Shown: positions 36,522 to 43,962 of the stretch, piece after piece
How positions within the stretch are numbered: the first letter of the stretch is position 1
How the letters are laid out: every line of letters begins with the position of its first letter
Assembly: GCA_022560735.1 (NCBI GenBank)
Contig: JADFSO010000020.1
Span: forward strand, 1-50,133
Origin: Pseudomonadota bacterium
Lineage (GTDB): Bacteria > Pseudomonadota > Gammaproteobacteria > Steroidobacterales > MnTg04
DNA length: 50,133 nucleotides
Reading direction: 5' to 3'
Position numbers and translations under genes: made by a program
Notes under the pieces: model-generated
Databases searched by the model: none
What the model saw: the letters and a program-made list of their open reading frames with translations, nothing else
What the model was told of the DNA's origin: nothing

Positions 36522-37575
36522 TCGTTACGTTGCACGCAATTTTCTGAGTGGCGCTGCGATGGTGCTCTTTGTCTTGCTGTCATTATTTGGCTTTTTGACC
36601 CTGTCTGACGAATTGGAGGATGTTGGCAAAGGCGCCTTCACAACCTTCGATGCGCTGATGGTAGTGGGTTATTCGCTACCCAAAATAATGCTGGATTTGC
36701 TGCCAGTCACCGCGTTGCTGGGGGTCTTGATTGGCCTGGGGGCAATGGCGAATCATCAGGAATTGATTATCATTCGCGCTCTTGGCCCTCCCCTTGGACG
36801 CATAGCCCGGCCACTCGTCGAAGTAATACTTGCGATCATTGTCCTGGTGTTGCTGGTACAGTTCTTTGTAGTACCGGAGTTTGAACTCAGCGCGGCACGA
36901 ATCAGGGCGAAAACCACGCCACAGACAATTATTGCGAGCACCAACACTGAATTCTGGACGCGCAGCGGTAATCGGTTTATCCGCATAGGCAAGGTGCTTC
37001 AGCAAGGGGCATTGCGCGATGTCGAAATCTTTGAGCTTAACGAAGACGGTAACCTGCAGGAACTCCTACAGGCATCCAGTGTTGAGGTTTTGGATGAAGG
37101 CCAGTGGTTACTGATAGATGCGAAAACTACCGATCTTACGCTTGCCGAAATCAGGGAAGAACATTCGACAAGTAAACTGTGGCAAAGCTCTTTGTCGGCA
37201 AAGCAAACATCGGCGCTGATTGTACCCGTTGAAGCGATGGCGCCTTTGGCTCTTTATCGCTATATTCGTTTGCTCGATCAGAATAATCTCGATACCCATC
37301 GTTATCGGGTGATCTTTTGGCAACAAATAAGCATCCCGGTTGGCTTGCTGGCCATGTCGCTGCTCGGCATCCCCTTTTTGATGGGAGCAGCCCGCCATGT
37401 CCATGCCGGCCAGCGGGTCGCGATCGGCGGGAGTGTCGGCATACTGTTCTATCTTGCGGAGCAAATGATGGGACAGCTTGCCATATTGTTCGACCTTAGC
37501 CCGGCGCCGGCGGCGTTAGCGCCGGATATATTGCTACTGGTGGTGGCCCTCGTATTCTTGCGTCGCATCCGTTGA
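36508..37575 (+). CDS. lptG: LptG-like permease of an Lpt-type lipid exporter
   Basis: Partner permease of LptF, 355 residues, with the same fold: MLIVDRYVARNFLSGAAMV at TM1, SLPKIMLDLLPVTALLGVLI, NHQELIIIRALG as the coupling-helix region, a periplasmic jellyroll (~residues 125-240) and three C-terminal helices. Start overlaps the lptF end, showing co-translation. No lptB ATPase gene is in the window, so the pair would borrow the cellular LptB or one encoded elsewhere. Whether these are the only lptFG of the genome or a second pair cannot be told from the window. Confidence 0.83.
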   Translation: MLIVDRYVARNFLSGAAMVLFVLLSLFGFLTLSDELEDVGKGAFTTFDALMVVGYSLPKIMLDLLPVTALLGVLIGLGAMANHQELIIIRALGPPLGRIARPLVEVILAIIVLVLLVQFFVVPEFELSAARIRAKTTPQTIIASTNTEFWTRSGNRFIRIGKVLQQGALRDVEIFELNEDGNLQELLQASSVEVLDEGQWLLIDAKTTDLTLAEIREEHSTSKLWQSSLSAKQTSALIVPVEAMAPLALYRYIRLLDQNNLDTHRYRVIFWQQISIPVGLLAMSLLGIPFLMGAARHVHAGQRVAIGGSVGILFYLAEQMMGQLAILFDLSPAPAALAPDILLLVVALVFLRRIR

Positions 37576-37669
37576 AACAAGCCGATCAACGGCAATCATC
37601 AAATGAACCGGGATCAGCATGTACAACAGGCAATCGCAAAACGTATGAGAATTCAGGCAATGGCCGGCA

Positions 37670-39007
37670 ATGGACACTGAGCTGACAGAAGATCAATCCT
37701 TGCTTCGCCGCATCAGCAGGAATTTCGGTAAATTGCTGCGCGGACGTGGCGTGGCCGCTGTGCTCGAGCTGATAACTGTCGCGGTGCTCGCGAGATCGCT
37801 TTCGCCCGCGAACTTTGGCCAATTGGTCCTTATCCAGACCTATATTCAGATGGTTCGCGGACTGTTCAATTTCAGATTGCACGAAACAGTCGTGCGTTTT
37901 GGTGTCCCGGTGCACGACGCTAACAATCATCATTCACTAAGACGGCTGTTGCGATTAACGCTTCTTATCGATATTGCAGCCAGCGGAGCGTCTGTCGTCG
38001 TTGCGATCCTGGCCGTGCCATTGGCCGGATTACTCTTCGACTGGGACCAGGACCTTATTTTTGGGGCGTTGATTTACAGCAGCATTTTGCTGACCTCGGC
38101 GAAAGACACGCCCAAGGGCATACTGCGGCTGTTCGATCGCTTCGATGCGCTGGGGATACAACTAATGATTAGCCCGGTGGCGCGGCTGTTCGGCGTCCTG
38201 CTCGTTTCAACGCAAGTTCCTGATGTGCTGTCATTCATTGTCGTGCTGGCGCTGGGCACCCTGGCCGGAAATATTTTTCTGATCGCGCGTGGCTGGATGG
38301 AATACGGGCGGCGGGTAGGCGGCAACCTGCTGCGAGGTCCGTCCATCAAGGGTTGGCGTGATGAATTCCACGGCATCCGGGCGTTTCTATCTGTCGTTTA
38401 CCTGCAATCGAACCTGGATAATGTGCAAAAGCAGGCACCCACCTTGCTTGCCGGCGTGCTTCTCGGCGCGGAAGCTGCGGGTATGCTGCGCATCGCGCGT
38501 GAAGCCACCAAAATCCTGTCCAAACCGGGCGCTTTGCTGCAACAGGTCTTGTTCCCGAACCTGGTCCGCCTGTGGACTCGGCATACCGCCAATTTTCGCT
38601 GGATTCTGTTGCGCGTAGTGCTCGTGTCGGTGCTGTTTGGGTTCGTTTTCATTATCGCCTCAATTTTCGGTGGCCGCCTGTTGTTAAACAGCATTCTCGG
38701 AGAGGGATACGCGGAGGCGGCACCGTTGATGTCGCTGTTGTTATTTGCGGCGACCCTGGAACTCGTGGTGTTCATGCTACGCACGGGCGGTTACGCAATG
38801 GGTCTTGCCGCCAAGATCCTGTGGCTGTATGGGTTTAGCGCCGTGCTTTACGTGATCGCTTTTGTTGCGATCACTCCATCCCTGGGTTTGATGGGCCCAG
38901 GTATTGCAGCCTGTTTCTCGGCGGCAGTCACTCTGATCGGCATCAGCCTGCTGGTGTCCAGGGGTATCCGGGATGCACCGCTGAAGTCCGGGCGAACTGG
39001 CGAATAA
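37670..39007 (+). CDS. Polysaccharide/lipid flippase (Wzx/MATE-like)
   Basis: Integral membrane protein of 445 residues with about 12 hydrophobic segments in the polysaccharide-biosynthesis flippase pattern: RGVAAVLELITVAVLARSLS at TM1, FGQLVLIQTYIQMV, a middle GPSIKGWRDEFHGI loop, and LTSAKDTPKGILRLFDRFD. Family members flip undecaprenyl-linked glycans, but some are linked to other glycolipids. It is ~95 bp after lptG on the same strand, so it may flip the glycosylated sphingolipid to the periplasmic leaflet for the Lpt-like machinery. Convergent with the LpxL-like gene. Confidence 0.75.
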   Translation: MDTELTEDQSLLRRISRNFGKLLRGRGVAAVLELITVAVLARSLSPANFGQLVLIQTYIQMVRGLFNFRLHETVVRFGVPVHDANNHHSLRRLLRLTLLIDIAASGASVVVAILAVPLAGLLFDWDQDLIFGALIYSSILLTSAKDTPKGILRLFDRFDALGIQLMISPVARLFGVLLVSTQVPDVLSFIVVLALGTLAGNIFLIARGWMEYGRRVGGNLLRGPSIKGWRDEFHGIRAFLSVVYLQSNLDNVQKQAPTLLAGVLLGAEAAGMLRIAREATKILSKPGALLQQVLFPNLVRLWTRHTANFRWILLRVVLVSVLFGFVFIIASIFGGRLLLNSILGEGYAEAAPLMSLLLFAATLELVVFMLRTGGYAMGLAAKILWLYGFSAVLYVIAFVAITPSLGLMGPGIAACFSAAVTLIGISLLVSRGIRDAPLKSGRTGE

Positions 39008-39042
39008 AAGAAATCGAGGGCGCACCCGACCAGCCCCACAGA

Positions 39043-40017
39043 CTACTGCCTTTGCTGGCGATTCTTTACTGCCGGTGAGCCACCGGGATAAGCCTCGTGC
39101 GGCCAGCGCCGGCCGAAACACATCCAATGATCGGGGCTTGCGCTAATCCATGTTTCGAAAAGATCAAGCAATTCCTGGGTCATTTGTCGCGCCTGTTCAG
39201 CCGCTGGCGCATCCGGATCACTCGGTCGAATTGCCCGGCACAGCGTGATGCGAAATCTCATATTGGGCAGACGTTCTGCGCGTACCGGGAAGAATTCGCA
39301 GTTGTGGCGCAGGGCAAGCCGCGCGGCCGTGGTGTTTGTCGGCGCAGGAACACCGAAGAATGAAAGCGTATCGCCGCTATCGAGCCGCGTGTCGGATGTC
39401 AATCCTATGGCATTCCCTTGCCTGAGTTCCCTGGTCAGTCCACGCATGCAGCCGTCACGCGAGATGAACTGGCCCGGTAGCGCCGACCGCAACCGGAAAA
39501 CGAAATCTCGCAGATAAGGATTCTCCTCGGGGGCATAAATAAAGGTCATGCGCAGCTTGTACTTTGCGGCAATAAAACCGGCTATTTGCCAGGCCCCCAT
39601 GTGCGCATTTATCATCACCATGGGCCGGCCACGATAACTCGCCAGGTCAATGGCCCCCTCCGTGACAAACTCAATGCGCTGGTCACGCTCAGCCCAGATC
39701 CGCTCTGCAAATACCAATTCTGCAACTGCGTTACCCAGATTGCCACAAACATTGCGAGTCAGTTTTTCTATTTCTTGTTTGTTTTTATCCGGAAAGGCGA
39801 CAGTCAAGTTACCCCTGACTTTCCTGGCAAACGGAAGTACCGATTTCAGATTCCGAAACATGAAATTCGCCAACCTGGCCGCACGCTCCGGAGACATGGC
39901 ACGCAACAATCCCACGAGTGATTTTACAACGACCGTCTCAAGCATCCAGCCGATTTTGCGAAGCACCGGTAGTTTTCTGATCAGCCAGGCAGGAATCAGG
40001 AAGTGTTTTTTTGCCAT
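39043..40017 (-). CDS. LpxL/HtrB-family lysophospholipid acyltransferase-like protein, altered active site
   Basis: Inner-membrane-associated protein of 324 residues in the lipid A late-acyltransferase superfamily. Recognisable regions are RKVRGNLTVAFPDKNKQEIEK, the catalytic block INAHMGAWQIAGF, IYAPEENPYLRDF, GNAIGLTSDTRLDSG (the usual Q-D region) and the C-terminal WISASPDHWMCFGRRWP. The catalytic HX4(D/E) dyad reads H139-x4-Q144, with Gln where Glu is expected. It may be catalytically impaired or use another mechanism. It lies with the kinase and nucleotidyltransferase genes on the minus strand. Confidence 0.78.
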   Translation of the reverse strand: MAKKHFLIPAWLIRKLPVLRKIGWMLETVVVKSLVGLLRAMSPERAARLANFMFRNLKSVLPFARKVRGNLTVAFPDKNKQEIEKLTRNVCGNLGNAVAELVFAERIWAERDQRIEFVTEGAIDLASYRGRPMVMINAHMGAWQIAGFIAAKYKLRMTFIYAPEENPYLRDFVFRLRSALPGQFISRDGCMRGLTRELRQGNAIGLTSDTRLDSGDTLSFFGVPAPTNTTAARLALRHNCEFFPVRAERLPNMRFRITLCRAIRPSDPDAPAAEQARQMTQELLDLFETWISASPDHWMCFGRRWPHEAYPGGSPAVKNRQQRQ

Positions 40018-40102
40018 GTATGGATCGGATTGCTTGTTTGGACAAGACCAGGCGGAATATTCGCCGCATGATATAACAGGTTGACACGAGGCTCGAAACA
40101 GA

Positions 40103-41026
40103 TCAACGGATAATTCCGCGGCGGTAGAGTTTCCACAACATGCCCCAGACGAATATCAGCGGATATCGTCGCACCCGGTCCGGAATTTCGATCCGTTGTC
40201 CCGAGTGGCGTTCAAGTTTCCAGGCGACATAGTCCAGGCCGCCATCGAATGTAAACAGCGCCTTCAGCAAACGAGCCACCGATAAAATCTTGCCCTGTAC
40301 ACTGCGAACCACCCATCCCAAGCGGCCAAGAAAGCGGCTGGATACCGATACATCCGCCGTGTACCGGGCCGATTTTCCCACCCCCGTTATTTCCAGCGGG
40401 AAACGCAACGATGAGGCTACTGCCACGCTCGTGGCAACATAGTGCTGCAAATCATGATCGACAAGTTCTTGCGCACGACCAGTCGACTCAGTACGCAGTT
40501 CGGCTGCGTAACTCAGGCGCAAGCCCTGCGCCCACAAATCGCTAACCGAACCGGAACTTGCTACGGCGGGAAGCACACGCTCCAGGAATGTTTTTGCGGC
40601 AAGCAAAAAACACGCTTGCATGTCGCTCCTGACCGTATCGTTACGACACCAGAGAATCTCTATCGGTTGCGTAAACCGGCCCCAAAAATAGGAGTGCATC
40701 GATCGCCTGGAAAGACCGCGCCGCAAATCGGCAGTCGATAGCACATTGTACTTTACGCGCAGCGTTCGCTCTCCCACAGCCAGTTCTTTATAAAAAACAT
40801 TTGGCGGTAATAGCCAATTCAAGAGTGCCCGAAATTTACTCGAGTAAGCAGCCTGATAACCGTCGGTAATCAGGTACAAATCGACAATGCCGTCAAACGG
40901 GTCCTTGTTTCGCATGCAAGACCCATAATACAAAATCGCATTGATCGCGCCGCCGTGATGGCCAAGCAAAAAGGTGACCAGGACATTCAGTTCCTGCGAA
41001 CTCGATGATTCGGCATGCGCATTCAT
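40103..41026 (-). CDS. Putative nucleotidyltransferase-fold protein, function unknown
   Basis: Protein of ~307 residues. Near the start, YYGSCMRNKDPFDGIVDLYL resembles the Pol-beta-like nucleotidyltransferase signature, with GS at 35-36 followed by D-h-x. The second acidic residue (usually D-h-D) is Tyr here, so activity is uncertain. The remainder is helical with a hydrophobic stretch near the C-terminus and has no domain I know. ATG 41026 (MNAHAESSSS) is 16 bp after the lipid kinase stop; upstream codons overlap that gene. Its pairing with a ceramide-kinase-like gene suggests a role in headgroup synthesis. Confidence 0.55.
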   Translation of the reverse strand: MNAHAESSSSQELNVLVTFLLGHHGGAINAILYYGSCMRNKDPFDGIVDLYLITDGYQAAYSSKFRALLNWLLPPNVFYKELAVGERTLRVKYNVLSTADLRRGLSRRSMHSYFWGRFTQPIEILWCRNDTVRSDMQACFLLAAKTFLERVLPAVASSGSVSDLWAQGLRLSYAAELRTESTGRAQELVDHDLQHYVATSVAVASSLRFPLEITGVGKSARYTADVSVSSRFLGRLGWVVRSVQGKILSVARLLKALFTFDGGLDYVAWKLERHSGQRIEIPDRVRRYPLIFVWGMLWKLYRRGIIR

Positions 41027-41042
41027 CAGGGTCTTGCCATTT

Positions 41043-42098
41043 TTAGACTCGAAGAAACACGAGCTCGCCGGCCGTGCTGATTTCGAGCGGCCCGGACTCG
41101 ACCTGAGCATGCAGTATCTCTCCATCCAGCGTAAACGGCCCATCGAAATCCAGGCTTATGCTCTCGACATTATAACTGAGGTACCCATTATCCTCGGACA
41201 AATGACGATTCGGTTTCCCGCGCAACAAGGACGGCAGGTTCCTGATCAGCCGGGTGGCCGGACTGCGAACCGTCGTCACATGCAACGGTTGACCATTGTC
41301 TTCACCCCAGTATGGACGCATGTTCAGAAACAAACGCTCCAGACCGCTGACCAGCGTCATCACTATACTTTCCGGGGGCGCAACGGCATGGCCATTAATG
41401 CCGATGGCTATATCGACGGGACGAATGAACCTGGGGTCCTGGCGCGCGATCCCCCACATGGATCTCGCCATCCCCAGGCCCAGGCTGAATTCAGTCTTCA
41501 AACCACGCGAATGAATATTCTCGTTGGTGTATTCGATGCCCTGCACGACCGCGCCGGCACCAAAGAACATCCCGTAACGATCCGGCTGATCCCCGCCAGT
41601 CCGGACTCGAAGCACCGGCCGGCTTTGCAATAGAATTTGCCCCGCGCCGCTTTCCGCCCAATCGCATAAGCGCTGCAAAGCTGCCGCTACACTGCCAGGT
41701 GAGCCAACATCCCCGGCGATCATATTTGCGGTGCCGCCACGCAGGATGGCGATAACCGGCATTGCCGCGAAGGGTTTTTCTGCAAACAGATGCGTCAGAA
41801 CCCGAGACACGGTGCCATCGCCACCGCTGATCGCCAAAACATTGACTGATTTTTCCGCGAACTCCGCCAGGACTTTACTAACGTCACCCGGCTGATCAAC
41901 GACCCGATAATGGGTTTTGGAGCAATTACCGACGGCCTGGGTGATTTCGTCCAGGTGATTTTTGTTGCGGCGACTGCGCGGATTGACCATCACCCCAAGA
42001 ATACGATTGCCAGCCACCAGCGTGTCGCTAACGGAGCCAGGTAGTAGGCTTGCCTGTTTGTTGATTTGCACTGAAAACTGACCCGAATCTTGATTCAC
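41043..42098 (-). CDS. Lipid kinase of the DAGK/LCB5/YegS family (ceramide-kinase-like)
   Basis: Predicted ATP-dependent lipid kinase of 351 residues. Motifs of the diacylglycerol-kinase catalytic domain are in order: GVMVNPRSRRNKNHLDE, LAISGGDGTVSRVLTHLF (nucleotide-binding GGDGT at 92-96) and AILRGGTANMIAGDVGS. A C-terminal all-beta half holds DFDGPFTLDGE. In Caulobacter a member of this family is the ceramide kinase that starts ceramide-phosphoglycerate headgroup synthesis. With a full ceramide pathway in the same window, ceramide kinase is the best guess; diacylglycerol or sphingosine kinase is the alternative. Confidence 0.78.
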   Translation of the reverse strand: MNQDSGQFSVQINKQASLLPGSVSDTLVAGNRILGVMVNPRSRRNKNHLDEITQAVGNCSKTHYRVVDQPGDVSKVLAEFAEKSVNVLAISGGDGTVSRVLTHLFAEKPFAAMPVIAILRGGTANMIAGDVGSPGSVAAALQRLCDWAESGAGQILLQSRPVLRVRTGGDQPDRYGMFFGAGAVVQGIEYTNENIHSRGLKTEFSLGLGMARSMWGIARQDPRFIRPVDIAIGINGHAVAPPESIVMTLVSGLERLFLNMRPYWGEDNGQPLHVTTVRSPATRLIRNLPSLLRGKPNRHLSEDNGYLSYNVESISLDFDGPFTLDGEILHAQVESGPLEISTAGELVFLRV

Positions 42099-42137
42099 CC
42101 TCGGGGGGTGATTATGGCTCAGATTTCGGGTGTTTTC

Positions 42138-42845
42138 CTACCCGTCCGACCCGACCATCGCGTTTAGCCGGATCGCAACCTCGTTCTCCATACTTTGGTA
42201 AGTACGCAGCAAATCCACGATGCGGTTGTAGCGACTGAGAGTCAGGCCTTTTCCCCTGATCGCATGCTCCAGTGTGTCGTCGTCGGCATCTGCCAGGTCG
42301 CCCACAGCCCGGTAAGCCAGCGCAAACCGATCGAGTTCGTCTGCGCTGGGTATGTCCCTGGGCGGTTTTTGGCCGGCACGCGCCAGGGCAACAAATTCCC
42401 GGTCAAATTCGTCATTTCCCGCCATCGTAGCCAGCATCTTGTTGAATTTTGCGCGGTTTACCGGCCGGGTGCTACGCAAGATCGTGCCATAACCGGCGGC
42501 GCCCCTTGGCATCAAGGTACTGCCATCGGGGTCTGGCCGCAGTGCCCATAAGTCTCCGTTTCGGGCGCAGGACAGATGCCGCAAACGACTTCCTACACCC
42601 CGGTCAATCCAGCATACCCATTTATCGCGGTCTTCCCGTTTGTCGCTGCGCGGCGTGTTCATGGCAAACCGCACCAGCCGAAACGCCACTTCCTGGTCAA
42701 AAGTGAACTGGCTGCCGGTAACGACTATCTCGCCAAACTCCAGCGGCGCCTCCTCAGCCCCGGCCAGTTCTTCTTCGGTCGGCGGCTCGATCGCGGCAAC
42801 GCTAAAAGAACAGATCAATACAGATGTGGCAACCAGACTACGCAT
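42138..42845 (-). CDS. Secreted DUF4168-like protein
   Basis: About 235 residues with a signal peptide (MRSLVATSVLICSFSVAA). The C-terminal ~60 residues (LDRFALAYRAVGDLADADDD, GKGLTLSRYNRIVDLL) resemble DUF4168, a small secreted helical domain of unknown function. The central part contains two cysteines (VCWIDRG and HLSCARNG). ATG 42845 is chosen because it directly precedes the signal peptide; the open frame continues upstream without support. Function unknown; it may be periplasmic. Confidence 0.6.
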   Translation of the reverse strand: MRSLVATSVLICSFSVAAIEPPTEEELAGAEEAPLEFGEIVVTGSQFTFDQEVAFRLVRFAMNTPRSDKREDRDKWVCWIDRGVGSRLRHLSCARNGDLWALRPDPDGSTLMPRGAAGYGTILRSTRPVNRAKFNKMLATMAGNDEFDREFVALARAGQKPPRDIPSADELDRFALAYRAVGDLADADDDTLEHAIRGKGLTLSRYNRIVDLLRTYQSMENEVAIRLNAMVGSDG

Positions 42846-42942
42846 GGTCCAAGTATAGTCCAGACAACCCAAAAGTGCGGCGATCGCCCACCGGGCGGCA
42901 CTTTCCATTCCGCCAAAAATGGCTTGCCAGTGCCGCAACAGC

Positions 42943-43371
42943 TCATGGTGTTGTGCGTTGCCGCAACCAGCCATCGACGGAATACTTGTCACTGCCACCC
43001 GGCGCCAGCAGCAGGAAAATAATCAATGCCAGGCGGGTAAACGTATGCCCGTCTATATCGAACAGCGGTTGCTGAAGCGCATGTCCATAGGTGGTGACGA
43101 TCAAAAGGAGGCCGACTGCGATCAGCGCCTCCCGGGTCCGCAAGCCGATACAAAGCAACAGTCCGGCGGCCAGTTCGAGTACCGGTATGCCATAGCCGAG
43201 AGCATTGAGCAACCATCCCGGTATCCAGGTATCGGCAAAGCCGTCCACAAAAAACTGCTGCGCGTGGGCGGCGGGAGTCAGCACGAAAACCTTCCAGTAT
43301 CCCGCCATCAGGAACAACAACCCCAATATCCAGCGCACGATAAAATTGACGATGGGCCAGTTATTGTTCAT
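42943..43371 (-). CDS. DoxX-family membrane protein
   Basis: Integral membrane protein of 142 residues with four hydrophobic segments. It matches the DoxX family pattern: FIVRWILGLLFLMAGYWKV at TM1, GYGIPVLELAAGLLLCIGL at TM2-3 and LALIIFLLLAPGGSDKYSVD at the end. DoxX-like proteins are small inner-membrane proteins linked to thiol or quinone chemistry in some bacteria. The nearby DCC-family thiol protein gene (same strand, 64 bp upstream) supports a shared redox role. Confidence 0.78.
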   Translation of the reverse strand: MNNNWPIVNFIVRWILGLLFLMAGYWKVFVLTPAAHAQQFFVDGFADTWIPGWLLNALGYGIPVLELAAGLLLCIGLRTREALIAVGLLLIVTTYGHALQQPLFDIDGHTFTRLALIIFLLLAPGGSDKYSVDGWLRQRTTP

Positions 43372-43435
43372 CGGACTCTCCTTTTAATTTTCTTCTTGCA
43401 ATTACCGGAATCAGGCAAAAATATTTTCCTGCTCC

Positions 43436-43885
43436 TCAAAAGCGATCGTTGCCCGGCAAGTCCAGGTTATTGATTTTTGTCACTCCCCTGGCCTTCAAGA
43501 AAAGACTGCGGAAGAATCGAAAAATCGGGTACAGGAAGCGAGACAGGCGTCGGGAGCGGAAAACCCAAAAGTTGATCCGGTTGAAAATTCCTGACCGCGT
43601 ACTTAACAGCGATAACACGTGCATGGCTTCGGAACCATAGTAAACGCGGTCCTGGAATTTCAATACCATGCCCTGGTCGATATCGAGTCCGGCCGCGGTT
43701 ATCTCCTGCATTATCGCGCTGTTTTCCCGCGCATCGACCAACAACAGCTCACCCGCACTCTCCCGAATGCGCACGAGCTGACAGTAGTTGTCACAAAGCG
43801 GGCATTGCTTATCGTAGACCAGCAGGACACCGGCCTGGTTCACACCGCTCTTTTCCGGTCGGTTGGTGAGGTCAATGTCGGTCAT
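43436..43885 (-). CDS. DCC-family (DUF393) thiol-disulfide oxidoreductase-like protein
   Basis: About 149 residues with the DCC-family opening LLVYDKQCPLCDNYCQLVR, where CPLC is a thioredoxin-like CxxC pair. The conserved block LLLVDARENSAIMQEI and the GSEAMHVLSLLS segment follow. The C-terminal part is basic and hydrophobic. ATG 43885 (MTDIDLTNRP) is used; a further ATG at 43921 adds 12 cysteine-rich residues that look unlikely. It probably acts with the DoxX-like protein downstream. Confidence 0.78.
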   Translation of the reverse strand: MTDIDLTNRPEKSGVNQAGVLLVYDKQCPLCDNYCQLVRIRESAGELLLVDARENSAIMQEITAAGLDIDQGMVLKFQDRVYYGSEAMHVLSLLSTRSGIFNRINFWVFRSRRLSRFLYPIFRFFRSLFLKARGVTKINNLDLPGNDRF

Positions 43886-43962
43886 TCCTAAAACCCCTTC
43901 CTGGCAACAGACTCTGCACAAGGCGGCGTGTTAACAAACGATACTGGACAATATCCTCTGCC

